Origin: Brevipalpus yothersi
Taxonomy: Eukaryota > Arthropoda > Arachnida > Trombidiformes > Tenuipalpidae
Assembly (NCBI GenBank): GCA_003956705.1
Contig: QZCP01000223.1
Span: forward strand, 456,364 to 520,363
DNA length: 64,000 nucleotides
Direction of reading: 5' to 3'
Below, in pieces: positions 39,032-50,624 of the stretch; within the stretch, counting starts at the first letter, position 1; each line of letters starts with the position of its first letter. Under the pieces are notes generated by a model. That model saw only the letters and a list, made by a program, of their open reading frames with translations, was not told the origin of the DNA and ran no database searches. The translations under genes and the position numbers were made by a program.

Positions 39032-41668
39032 ATGGCCGAGAGAAGAAGAGGAGGACGCAAAAGGAAAGAGGTATGTGGTGATGATTGTGTGTGTTTTGTA
39101 TGGCAAAAGATGAGAGAGAGAGAGATTGTCGAATGTTGATCACCTTCTGTGTTGCACAAATCAGGTGACGTGTTCAGATTATGAGGCAACAGCAAAATTT
39201 AGTTTTTGATGATTTTTGATGTAACTGTTTTTGGAGAGGGGGGAGGGATGAGAAGGGACACAGAGATAGCATAGATGTGTGTTTATGGATGTTTTAGTGT
39301 GGGAAAAAAATATGGGAGGAGGGCTATTATGATACTCTCTCTCTTTCTTTCTCTTGCTTGTCCATCAATATTTAACGATATGTTTATCACCCTTTTACTT
39401 TGACATGAAACATTTTTAACAGTTAGAGGATCAAAATGATGAAAACAAAGCACAAAAGCTAGAATTTGAAATTGCCAAGTATTTGAGAAGTAAATTACCA
39501 CCTAAACGAACTACTCTATTGGCTCATAAAGTTGACTATTTCATCGGTAAGTGTGGGATCATTTTTTTTTATTATTTCTTCATCCCAAGTTGTGTGTATT
39601 TGTGTGTTTCATATGCCAAGGTGATAATCACTCATTATTTATCATTTTGTGAAGCCTCTAAAGCGATCGATTGTCTATTGGATTCAAAATGGGCTGTAAA
39701 GGGAAAAAATAATGAGGATCCTCTCTTCACCACTCGAGAGTCTGTGGTTGCATTCATGCAAAAAATGTTGACACACCAGCTATTTCATCGAGCTAAAGCG
39801 ATAATCGTTAGCAAGAAGGATAAAAAACGCCTAGATGGTAAGTTTGAGAATGAGATTCTGATGTTTCTCTGCGATTACAATCACTGGCTAAGTTTTCATT
39901 CTTGATTTTGATTCTTTTTCTTTCCTCTTCTTCATCTTCGTCATCACTACATCAGATGAAGGTTCAGGAGCTGATGATGGAAAGAAAAAGGAAAAAGCGA
40001 AAAAGGATAAAATCAAGAGTGATTCCGAAAAAAACAAAGAGAAAATAGGTGATAAAAAGGATGAAAAAGAGAAGGAAAAAGATAAAGATAAGGAGAAAGA
40101 AAAAGACAAGGAGAAAAAGAAAGAAAAGAAAAAGATCAAATTGGACATGCATATGGATCAAGTTTTCGTCGATGGTAATGAGGTAAGGGAATCTCCCCTC
40201 TGCTCTTCTTTTGATCTTATTACATCCCCTTATTACTGTTAGATACTCATTGCAACCCAGATTTTACGACCAATCTGATAAATAATAGATCCTATAGCTT
40301 ATCGTTAATCGAGCACTCTTGTGATCACATGTAACCATAGACTTTTGCAAACTAAGCACTGATCCTCGTCTTCGATATAGATATATGCGAGGAGGACCTT
40401 TCATCCTCAATTCGAGCTTTTTTGATTGGCCAAGAGGATGAGAGATTCAGCTCCCCTTCAAATATAAAGTATCACAGATTCTTGATGAAATTCGTCATCT
40501 TCCAGATGACACTTGACGTGTTTTTTGTATTTCCTTCTTGCTCTTGATGAAGTGGATCAAACTACTTTCCCGAATTCCGATTTTCATGCTTGACTTCTCT
40601 TCAGTTGAGAAGAAATGTTTGTTTAAACCATTATCCCAATTATTAGATCCAAAATGATTCATTATTTTCTTCCCTCCTACATGTATATCCTGGAATCTTT
40701 CTTAAAAATAACAGTAATAGGATTCAAGCAGTATAAGTTTGTCACTCCCGAATGATATCAGAATCGTAAAAATAATTACCCAAATACGTTGGAAAGCCAT
40801 ATTTTTCTTGTCTTTCTCGAACTTTTCCTAAATTCTGAGGGTATCAATTAACTTCATGTTGAGATGCACCATTCTCAATTTGAATTATCACAAAATTCTC
40901 ACTCCTAAGTACCATCCAATTGAACTAATCCTGGTTAATCTTTACCATATATTTGCTATTTTTTCCCTCATATTGTAGCCCTATGTGTGGTTATATGACC
41001 CTGTTTCCCTGAGAACATGGTTCTTTGGAGCTCTTGTCGTTATAACTGGTGTAGCCCTATGTTTGTTCCCATTGTGGCCCAAAACTTTCCGAAGTTATGT
41101 TTTTTACCTCAGTATAGCTGTGGCAACTTTCTTATTCACCATTCTGGTTCTAGTAGTCCGTGAGTATAATTTCTTGGTTTCAATGTCAAATGATTGTAAT
41201 CATCAAATACGTGTAACCATTCAACTTTTTCTTTTTTTCCTTCTCTTCCCGTTTACAGTTCGATTAGTGATATTTGTTATTGTATGGTTGTTGTCTCTGG
41301 GTAAACATAGTTTTTGGATCTTACCAAATCTTACGGAAGATGTTGGATTCTTCGAATCATTCTGGCCTCTATATCAATATGAATACAAAGGTGGAAAAGA
41401 TGAGGATAAAGTAGAAAAGAAAGATCCTGGCGATGAGGACAATGAGGAAGGTGATAACGCAGATTCAAGTCGAGCGAGAAGTGAGACCGGATGTCATCCA
41501 GATGGAAATGATGGGCTAGAAGAATCCGGTAGTATTCATAAAGAAGTCAGAAAGCGTTCAAATAGTGAAAGATCCTCATCTTCTGAAAGAGGAGATGCTT
41601 CAGCTAGTACCAGGAGTAGTGAAAATGGATTCGAAATCCTTGATACCACTTCTGCCGACTGCACTTGA
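39032..41668 (+). CDS. SEC62: Translocation protein SEC62
   Basis: ER membrane subunit of the SEC61-SEC62-SEC63 system for post-translational protein import. Exons 39032-39070, 39423-39546, 39655-39837, 39956-40182, 40979-41159 and 41259-41668 are phase-consistent and give 387 aa. It has a basic leader MAERRRGGRKRKE, the conserved HKVDYFIASKAIDCLLDSKW and LFTTRESVVAFM blocks, a Lys/Glu-rich linker, DQVFVDGNEPYVWLYDP, two hydrophobic segments (FFGALVVITGVALCLFPLWP and the block around FLFTILVLVV to FVIVWLLSL), then HSFWILPNLTEDVGFFESF and an acidic cytosolic tail. All these match vertebrate SEC62 in order. An AATAAA occurs at 41696. The head-to-head partner shares its first exon. Confidence 0.96.
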
Positions 41669-42651
41669 GCTTCCTGATCCATTCTAGAGAAGCAAAATAA
41701 ATAATACAGCTTGAAAAAGAAGTAATCTCGCGGTCATATCCTCCTCAAGAAAAAAAGCGTCGAGTACACATGCCCGAATCATTCTCACTCCATTTATCAC
41801 TGACTCAACCAGGTTTTCCTGGTAATTCGCATTCTTTTCGTTATGTTCACTTATGGAAATCTTTTCGATGCATTGTTATCTGATAAGATTCTCTCTCTTG
41901 TAAGATGATCAAGACGGTGTAAAATTTCTTCATTTTTTAAAGCTTAGCTCTCGAAATCTCTACCTCTTGCAGAATGATTTTTTGAGACTTATCCAGCATC
42001 TGGAATTTTCATTTACACTCCATAAATTTCATCAATTGATGACGCTAGATAGTGAACAATATCGAATAGCTGCCAAAATATCAACAATCGCTTGAGAATT
42101 CTTCTCCAGAGATTACATAACATTCGAAAGGGTAACCTCAAAGCGGTAGAAAAAATCGGAGGAAATTAAGCAGAATATTAGCTTCAATATTTTTGACATT
42201 TCCAATCAATCAACTTAGACTTGAGCTTTTTAAGATTGATGTATCGTAATTGTGATATTTAACTCATATTTCCGAGCGAAATTCATCAATCAAATGCCAT
42301 TCGGTACCGGGAAAAACTTATTGATGCTATATCGAAGTGTTCTAACGGGGAAAAATCTATTTAAGATAATTTTAAAAAACCTCATATTCAACATTTTCAC
42401 AATCATCTGGTGATGAATGATTCTTCCATTTAATCCATTAGAATCGTTGAAATTTTCTATCAATTAAGTAACTCAAAAAAATGAGTCAACAATTTCGCGC
42501 CTCTCGCAAATTGATCAGCCAACAAGATGTCAGCAGCATCTGTACACGTTTTTTCAAGTGCATTTTGTGTATGTTAAACAAAATTTCAACACGTTTTTGT
42601 TGTCGGCTAATTTTTGTGATTAAATTGATTGTTTAACTTTTTTCACCTTGA
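41669..42651. other. Intergenic between SEC62 and prohibitin
   Basis: Holds the SEC62 3' end (AATAAA at 41696) and the prohibitin promoter. No coding exon seen. Confidence 0.6.
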
Positions 42652-43782
42652 ATGGCTAATTTTTTCACCAATTTGGGCCGTCTAGGCCTTGGTCTTGCCG
42701 CCGCTGGTAGTGTTGTAAATTTTGCTCTTTTCAACGGTAAGTATGGTGTATTGATTGTGGAGCGTTCTCTTTCCTCTTTTTTCTCCGATACTAATTGTCT
42801 TATGTTTTGGTTTTAGTTGATGGTGGACATCGAGCTGTCATATTTGATCGCTTTGTCGGTGTTAAGCAAAATGTAATTGGTGAAGGTACACACTTCTTCA
42901 TTCCTTGGGTCCAGAAGCCGATCATTTTTGATGTACGTTCAAGAGCACGAAATGTACCGGTAGTCACTGGCAGTAAAGGTATGCGTTGTCTAGCGGATGT
43001 GTCAGGATGACTTTGTTTTTTGAGTTGATTCATTGATTGATCTTCTTCATTTCATAGATTTGCAAAATGTCAACATCACTCTCAGGATCCTTTTCCGACC
43101 TCTTCCTGACAATCTACCCAAAATTTACACTAGTCTAGGTGTCGACTACGACGAACGTGTATTGCCATCGATTACCAATGAAGTCCTTAAAGCTGTTGTG
43201 GTCAGTACTGTTTACCCATCGGCTTGAACAAATTTTTAACACCTATTGATGTCCATTCATATGAAACTGATTTCAAGTACTCCTTCTCTTTATAGGCTCA
43301 GTTCGATGCTGGAGAGCTTATTACCCAGCGAGACATGGTCTCTCAAAAAGTCAGTGATGAACTTACTGAACGAGCAAATCAATTCGGTCTGATTTTGGAT
43401 GACATTTCTCTGGTAAGGATCCACATCTATGTGTTAGTAGGAAGAAATTAACCTTTCCGTTTCTCTCACGTAGACTCACTTGACTTTCGGACGAGAGTTC
43501 ACTGCTGCCGTTGAGATGAAGCAGGTTGCCCAACAAGAGGCAGAGAAAGCTCGTTTCTTAGTCGAAAAAGCAGAACAATTGAAGAAAGCTGCTGTTATTA
43601 CTGCTGAAGGTGATTCTCAAGCTGCTGCTATGTTGGCTGAAGCTTTTGGCAAGGCAGGTGAAGCATTGGTCGAGCTGAGAAGATTGGAGGCGGCCGAAGA
43701 AATTGCCACCACTTTGTCGAGATCCCGTAACATCATTTATCTTCCAACTAATCAAAATGCTTTGCTTAAAATACCTTCCTAG
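42652..43782 (+). CDS. PHB1: Prohibitin 1 (mitochondrial inner-membrane scaffold)
   Basis: Subunit of the ring-shaped prohibitin complex of the mitochondrial inner membrane. Five exons: 42652-42736, 42817-42978, 43058-43200, 43296-43412 and 43474-43782, all in phase, giving 271 aa (human PHB1 has 272). The N-terminal hydrophobic anchor (LGRLGLGLAAAGSVVNFALF) is followed by the SPFH domain (GHRAVIFDRFVGVKQNVIGE, HFFIPWVQKPIIFDVRSR, LQNVNITLRILFRP, DYDERVLPSI) and the coiled coil (VAQQEAEKARFLVEKAEQ). It ends SRSRNIIYLPTNQNALL. An AATAAA begins at the base after the stop (43783) and another lies near 44067, so alternative 3' ends are possible. Confidence 0.97.
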
Positions 43783-44329
43783 AATAAAGTGATACCACTT
43801 TAGATACTTACGATGGTGTGTAGTTATATTTTTCAAAGACATTGAACCAGCCGAAGAATTCATCTGATGATGATCCTGAAATTCTTCTTTAGCTTCTCTA
43901 AGATACATATATCTCGAGTTGCCTGCTCTAAGAATTGAAGGCCAAAGTTGAGATCTTAAAAGTCATCAGATATTTTGCTAAACTCCAACCAACTGGGACC
44001 TTGTTATGACGAATTCTTAGCATTTCATTCAATGTAGCATAATTCATGGGAAATCATCCCATCGAATAAAAATGGATTCTTTTTCATAGCAAATTTATTC
44101 CATCGGATGATAATGGCAAAAATTCCCTACTGATACATTTTTGTGAGATTGTGAAATCTATGAGATGATATGCTGGTTAATGGTTTTCAAATAAGCAATA
44201 ATTGAAGATAAATCTGAATTGGAATGGTACTTTCAGATGCAAGAGGTACTTTGAGTACGAAACTTCAGAAGAAAACAGTTTCAGCTCAATATCGAATGAA
44301 TATAGTGTCAATTTGATCGTTTGTTCTCT
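43783..44329. other. Convergent interval prohibitin / ETH
   Basis: 3' UTRs of two convergent genes. AATAAA motifs at 43783 and near 44067 serve the prohibitin side. No exon seen. Confidence 0.6.
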
Positions 44330-45262
44330 TCACTCTTCCAGAGGTTGTGGTTTTGTTCTTGCCATCAGTACATCTTTCAGTTTTTTTATTGTTATGCTGG
44401 AATAAGCAGGCTCTAAGGAAGAAAAGGAAAAGACACTAATTAATAATTTGAGAGGACTAGGGCACTGTTAGGATTCAATGAATGAACAAATTATATCGAA
44501 CTATTCGTTTGACAGAAAAACTTTGTTTGAAATCTATTCTGAGAATTTTTCTCTTTTTTTGAAAACTTTCCATCATTAAATAATCACTGATAACCCACGA
44601 GTACTGAAAATATCCTCCAAACTTCTATTCCATGAAACAAAAAAATTGTTTCCCTCCATTAGAACGCTTGCTCGAAATTCCTCAGTATTTTCTGAGGCCT
44701 AAGCAACTCCTAGTTCATGAGCAATATCTCGAATTCTCTTGCAGCCTATCTGATCACGTGTGATTCCTTCCTTCATCCATGAACAGTTATAGATTCAGTT
44801 TTAGAAATAGAGATATCGAAGAACAGAAGCTCTGACAATTAAGAGAATTTATTCTCTCGAACAGCCACTTACCGTCCTGTTCAGAGGAATGGATATAAGC
44901 TGGAATCATATTCCTCCTGTCGATCATATTTCCAATGTTTAAATCATCTTCGTCTGATCGACCTTCGGATCTAGTCGAGTAGTCGTAAGATGAGCGAAGG
45001 GCATATAACTGAAATGATCATATATTTATTCAAATTAGTTACCACTGGTATATTGTACGAAGACTGGTTCCCATCAGAACCTCAACAATATGTTTCAAAC
45101 AGAATTCCCACGAATTCTGATCGCAAAAATGGTGATTAGACTCACCTTTGATAGAGGCTCGCTCTCTGATCTCCTGCCCATTCTCGGAATCGTTTTTACA
45201 GTTTTGGTGAAGAATTGCCCATAAGCCATTGGGAACAATATAATAGATTCCAGAAATACCAT
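44330..45262 (-). CDS. ETH: Ecdysis-triggering hormone (ETH) neuropeptide precursor
   Basis: Three short exons (minus): 45262-45146, 45008-44873 and 44412-44330. Donors are GTGAGT and GTAAGT, acceptors ATTTCAG and CTTCCTTAG; phases join to 111 aa. The product opens with a hydrophobic signal (MVFLESIILFPMAYG), followed directly by QFFTKTVKTIPRMGRR. This fits the ETH consensus FFxKxxKxxPRX-amide with a Gly amidation donor and RR cleavage site; Drosophila ETH2 ends KTIPRI-amide and Manduca ETH ends KNIPRM-amide. The acidic remainder is a typical spacer, with a second RR. ETH is released from Inka-type endocrine cells to start ecdysis. The signal is short, and the same frame stays open and hydrophobic for 11 codons upstream, so an upstream coding exon ending near 45376 is possible. 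Only one PRX-amide copy is present. Confidence 0.8.
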
Positions 45263-46403
45263 GGATAGCAGAAAGAGACTGCCATGAAAGTGAGCTCCTT
45301 GATAGTAATAAGCATAATTTTGGTGAAAAAAAGAGAGTATTGGGAATAATTAGTTATCATATGATTTTTTGATACCTGAACTTGAGTATCGTCTAAGAAA
45401 GTCAAAGTTGAGAGCCTGACTCTTTGGTCAGACTCAAGTTCGTGAAAAGAAAGAGAATTTTCTGGAAGAATCTCCCGAATCACTGCTATCAATTGGGAAT
45501 GGCTACTCAAAAGAACTGGCAACTTGTTGGACTTCGATCAAATCCATTTAGATTATTTCCTATATTTTCTTTGAAATTAGGTTAATTCATTCCATAGCTA
45601 ATTATAGAGGTAAATTTTGCTCCATATTCGGAGAGAGAATCTTTCATTAGATTACCCATGTTGATCTCGAGATCAACACTTATCTTGGTTAACTCTAGAG
45701 TAAATTTATTTTCCGCACAGCAATAGCTGACCAAAAGCATACTGCAAAAGTGGTCCAGGAATATTCAAGTCAACAGAATGTAGGTCATTAATTCGTCGCT
45801 CCAGAATTTTCCTCTATTTTCCCCTTTATTTGGAATTTTTATCAGTGCTCTCAAGATTCTCAAGAAAATGACCACTTTCCGTCAATCAACCTGTTGCATT
45901 TCCTAGCATATGCGAATGAATTATACATTTATTTTTTACCACTCCATTCAACTAAGGATTTCAACTCCACATGACAGTAATTCTCATTTAGAGGTTGCTA
46001 TTATTGTCAACAGGAACGTTCATATGTATGTGTGATAGACAAAGATAGTTTGGCCCTTAAAAATGAAGTGATGGAGCACAAACGACCTCCTGGTCCTTGT
46101 TCTAGTAGCTAGCTAGCTTATTTGGCAAGCATTTGAATCCTCTTGGAGAGAGAATGTTTGCTATTAAAAATACTTCTTCATTCTCTCTCTCTCTCTCTAA
46201 CATGGGTTCTGTAGGACACATGATGAAAGCCAATCTAGCTGCAATAGAAAATGAAGAGACAGAAGAAACGTTCACCATACGTTTGCCAACTCTGCTAAGT
46301 TAATATGGTCTTTAATACGCCTTATAAGTATCTGACAGGCTACAATATGTATGTTCTTCGTTGTGATCCATTCTTAGATCGGATGGAGAAGGCGGATGAG
46401 AGG

Positions 46404-46434
<31 letters not shown>

Positions 46435-46593
46435 GGAGGAACCATGTTTCGATACACTCTCTGGGAATAGAATTTGAAAAAATTCACAAAGACTCAGTTG
46501 ATCATCATCTCGCTAGCGGATTCAGATTCACCATCAGTTGAGTTTATCTTTTCACCTTTGTTTTACCGTTAAGTTTGATTAAATCGAACAAAA
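45263..46593. other. Divergent interval ETH / Mlc2
   Basis: Holds the upstream regions of both genes. On the minus strand a donor-like site at 45375 (CAG|GTATC) with the acceptor at 45298 could be a 5' UTR intron of ETH. An AGGTCA half-site lies near 45782 (ETH genes elsewhere are ecdysone-regulated), but no full palindrome is seen. A GA tract is near 46403-46435. Confidence 0.4.
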
Positions 46594-48076
46594 ATGGTAA
46601 GGATATGAATAGTTTGTACCCTTTGATTCCTCATTCAAGCGTCAATGGTTAGTGATACATTTTGTCTACCTCGTTCAAAAATTTAATTTTACAAGTGATT
46701 TTTCAATCTTCTTGTGGTGACATTTTCTTAGTATCATTGATTGTCAATCATTGAGCCAGACTTGGGATATTTCCAATATTTTTTTCACTTGATTTTACTC
46801 ATAAAAATTTTCTGCCACAAATCGCTCCTCAAGTGGTGATCGATGGATCACCAACAACATAAAAGTGTAGACAAAATGTTAAATAGGATCAATTGTAAAA
46901 GCCTAATGATTAACTCGCTCTTGTGTCGAGTGTTGGATAATACGAGCATTATTTAATGATTTTTCTATCTCTTCCATGATACAATAGTCTGAGAAGAAGA
47001 AGAAGTCAAAGGGAGATGATGAGAATGGCTCTGGCAAAAAGCGAGCTCAACGTTCTGGATCCAATGTGTTTGCCATGTTCACCCAGAATCAAGTACAAAC
47101 TTTCAAAGAGGTGAGTCAATGATCTGATTGTAATCACACTGGAACTCATGAACCACATGCATAGCGTAAATTTTTCTGAATTTCGAGATATCACAAACGA
47201 AATCAAACTCAACCCTCAATCAGATCAAAGTTTCTTATCAGTGGAATTTTTTTCACAATCATTTACAGGCCTTCCAAATGATCGATCAAGATAAGGATGG
47301 TTTCATATCGAAAAGTGACATAAGGCAAACTTTTGACTCACTTGGTAAGCTCATGAATTCGAATATGAATCATACTGTCTATAGCTGAATCTTTTTTTTC
47401 CCTCGCTCAAAATTGAATTCAGGTCGAATGTGCACTGATGCTGAGCTTGAATCAATGATCTCTGAGGCTCCTGGTCCTATCAATTTCACCACATTTTTAA
47501 CCATCTTCGGTGATCGAGTTTCAGGTATTTTCTATGTTTCGATAATTTTCCTGTAACTAGTGACCATCCTAATCGGTGACCAATCATGGAATGAAGTTCA
47601 GTAAAGGTGAAACTCAACCAATAGTAATCAACCTTATTTTTCTTCTTGCTTATTAATTAGGTGTCGATGATGAACAAGTTATTTTGAATGCTTTTGCTCA
47701 GTATGACGAAGGAGAGGGAAAATGCAACGAAGATACGTGAGTATTTGTGATCTGATGTTTAAAATCTATCAACACAAAATGAATACTTAATTGACAACTT
47801 TTTTGTCTCAATTAATTAAGTTTGAAACATGCTATCATGACATGGGGTGAAAAATTCACCCAAGACGATGTAAGTTTCTACGATCACTTCTGATTGATGA
47901 TGGCTGAGAAATTTTTCATGACTAATTTTTGGTAATTATCATCCCTTTTTCTCCCCTCATAGTGGAATACTGCCATCGCCGAGGCACCAATTGACCATGC
48001 TGGCAAAATAGATATCAAAAAGTGGGCTCGAACAATTACTGGTGCTAATGAGGAAGAAGAGGAAGCGGCAGCCTAA
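46594..48076 (+). CDS. Mlc2: Myosin regulatory light chain, muscle type
   Basis: EF-hand light chain that binds the myosin II neck and regulates contraction. Seven exons: 46594-46596, 46988-47110, 47269-47344, 47423-47524, 47661-47736, 47821-47869 and 47963-48076, all in phase, 180 aa. The first coding exon is only the ATG. The N-terminal extension is Lys-rich (SEKKKKSKG), followed by KKRAQRSGSNVFAMF, carrying the light-chain kinase target serines (S24/S26). EF-hand 1 has a complete calcium loop (DQDKDGFISKSD). The conserved EAPGPINFTTFLTIFGDRVSG block follows, and later EF-hands are degenerate, as is usual. The C-terminus is acidic (EEEEEAAA). An AATAAA lies at 48406. Confidence 0.94.
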
Positions 48077-48514
48077 GCTTATCTCATTTTAAGCCCTCAT
48101 GATTAATTCAATCAAAACATCGATCTCGTATTTCTGATTCGCTTATTAGAATATCGCTTTGGAACAATTTGAATTAGATACACTCAAATCTATATATATA
48201 TCTGATTGATTTTTTTTTGAAATTTCAAGCTTCAAAAGAGGGAGAGAGAGAAACACAAAATTAAAATCGAAGAGAAATAGAGAAAGAGTTGAAAACTTTT
48301 AAGAATCTGTGTGTAAACATCTGAATATTAATCAATTGATTATTGCTTCTGTTTAGAACTTTTTAAGTCTATATTAGGGGCACAAACACAGCTTTTCGAA
48401 GAAAAAATAAATCTGTATCTGATTGCTTCGCTAAGACAAGTGTTTTGAATGATAATTTTTCAAGATTTACCACTAGCAAGAATTAGAATCGAAACATTGA
48501 ATTGAAAAAAATTT
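48077..48514. other. Mlc2 3' UTR interval
   Basis: Contains the Mlc2 poly(A) signal AATAAA at 48406. No other feature. Confidence 0.6.
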
Positions 48515-48863
48515 CTAGGTTTTAACTGAATCCTGTTCATTACCCTCAAAATCAGTTTCAATGTAGAAATTTCGGTTGAAAATTGACTCTTTTGATGTAG
48601 AAAGAATGCTATTGGAAATCTCGAGTAAGATAAATACATCAACGGCAAAATCGGACACTAATGAAGGATAATCCGTTTCATTTTGGCTCATTTCTGGGTA
48701 AATAATCTGTTTAGTTGGGCAATCTAGCAAGGCTCATCGATTTAAATGGACAAGAAAGTTAGTATACATGAGCAAATGGTGATCAAATGAGAGAAAGAGG
48801 GAAAGATGAAGAGAAAAACTTAGAGAGAAAAGATTTTCATAGCTTACCTGAATCAACTTTCAT
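48515..48863 (-). CDS. Tentative small two-exon protein, unrecognised
   Basis: Possible gene of 74 aa. Exon 1 (48863-48848) encodes MKVDS and exon 2 (48723-48515) the rest, joined in phase by a split Asp codon. The intron is persuasive: donor GTAAGC, a long CT-rich tract, a perfect branch-point TACTAAC and acceptor TTGCTAG. The product is acidic, with a hydrophobic patch (FAVDVFILLEI) and no signal peptide; it ends EGNEQDSVKT. An in-frame stop just precedes the ATG, so no upstream coding exon is needed. I recognise no family. It could still be a chance open frame or the terminal part of a non-coding transcript. Confidence 0.35.
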
Positions 48864-49175
48864 TTATATACTTGTTATCTGTTTATCAACTGATCACGAA
48901 GATTGATGATGCAAAAAGTTTTATAGGACGATTGCAGTGAGGTATCGAAATGAATTCAGTATATTGGAGGCTCGAATGATACAAGACCGTCAAAGTATTT
49001 TAGCTCGAGATGTGCAACTGTAAATTGACTACAAGGAAGTTGACAACGACTGTTGAAAATTCAACTCAACTTTCCGTGGCACTGAATAAGACTGACAAAA
49101 TCTATACATGAGAGGACCAATGCAACAAATGCTGATTAAAGCTAATCTCTATGCTTGTTTTGTTCTTCTCCTTTG

Positions 49176-49178
<3 letters not shown>

Positions 49179-49224
<46 letters not shown>
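49179..49224. repeat. (CT)n microsatellite, left arm
   Basis: CT tract of about 46 nt, reverse-complementary to the GA tract at 49305-49355. Confidence 0.95.
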
Positions 49225-49227
<3 letters not shown>

Positions 49228-49301
49228 ATGCTGGTATTTGATTTTGCCAATGATAATGATGGTTGGGGCTGAGAAAAGGAAGAAAAAGAGAGAAGGAGAG
49301 A

Positions 49302-49304
<3 letters not shown>

Positions 49305-49355
<51 letters not shown>
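49305..49355. repeat. (GA)n microsatellite, right arm
   Basis: GA tract of about 51 nt, complementary to the CT tract 80 nt upstream. Confidence 0.95.
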
Positions 49356-49359
<4 letters not shown>

Positions 49360-50624
49360 GAGTAGCCTTATATTGTATTCCTCCACGTTTTCAACTGGAG
49401 AAAGAATCGAGGCGCAAGTGAAACGTTCTAGAACTCGATTTCGCGTGAGGGCAACAAGACCGATGGAGTAAAGACAAAGATAATACGGGTATTAAGGGGT
49501 TCATTAGACGAATTTATACCGCTTCAACAAGTTAAGTTCATCAAATTAGGATCGTTGATCTCATGAATAAGTTTCAACATTGAGTGGTCAACTCATGGCT
49601 ATTCACTCTATCAATGATCAGTAGTGGTAGCATAACATGATTGGTATCTCCACGAGTGGCTTTGAAAATTGTGTTCCTTGCATCTGTAAACTTATTTGCG
49701 ATGTTCGAGGGTGGAATAAAAAGATGATAAGATAGGATGAGAGAAGATGATTCCTTCGAGAATCGAGCGAGTCTAGTTTACGATTCTTTTGCCGATTTTT
49801 CTTGCTGATCATTAGCCTTTCGAGATATTTTGGATCTCAATCGTGTTTACTATCTTCAAATTGCTTCCCAAGTTGCACGAAAAGTATACCTTGACTTTTG
49901 ATTTTCTTCTGAGCCAGTGATAGTAGTGTAGCATTTGAGATGAAAAATAAATCCATCCTTAGATTTTGATCAAACTTTCGATGAAGCCTAATGTACACCA
50001 TCCATTTCATCGCCATTCTATTCTCCATCGTTTTCGTGGACATCCAAAAATGCCTTGTAGCCTCAAATCTGAGTTATTTTTCAATTAATCTCGTCTTACT
50101 GAGTGAATTTTTGTATGAGAGGGAGCGGAAGTGCTTTTTATTTCATCTTTCGAGCTATAAAAAGTTTAATCGTGTGATGAACTGGTCGTAGGAGATAAGT
50201 TCATGATGGATCTGGTACTTTTTCTGGTAGTCTATGGAATTTAAGTTTTCATCTGAACAATTTTGCCAGCTCATTCAGCATCAAAGATAAGATAAGATAT
50301 CGATATGATCGAATTTTCCTCAAAAACCATGCTGGATAAATAATTTGAGCTGGAAAATGTGATAAATCAATTTTGAAACTGTTTTCTGTCCAAACCAATT
50401 GAATTTGATCTCTAAATCAATATACTTTGTGAATTCTTTCCTGATAATTTTTGTGATTTTCATTTCAACATGGAAAAACGAATAGAAACTTTTACGGACG
50501 AAGGTTCGTTTTATTTGGACTACACACAAACATGATTAGAATAACTACAATGAGAGACAAGGAATGAAAACCAATAAGCTCCGGTGCTCCTGATGGATAT
50601 AATGATTAAGGTAATAATAGGAAA

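Larger units (their letters stand above)
48864..50624. other. Interval between small gene and SIFamide 3' end
   Basis: No recognisable coding exon. It carries paired CT (49179-49224) and GA (49305-49355) tracts about 80 nt apart that can form a long hairpin. Confidence 0.5.

Noticed and set aside
44770..44840. Alternative last ETH exon beginning after ttgtcag
   Set aside because: Would need an intron of only about 41 nt; the acceptor CTTCCTTAG at 44413 is far stronger and stays in frame to a stop.
45376..45540. Minus-strand 52-codon frame upstream of ETH (VLLSSHSQLIAVIREILPEN)
   Set aside because: Its frame joined to the ETH exon hits a stop; at most this sequence is 5' UTR.
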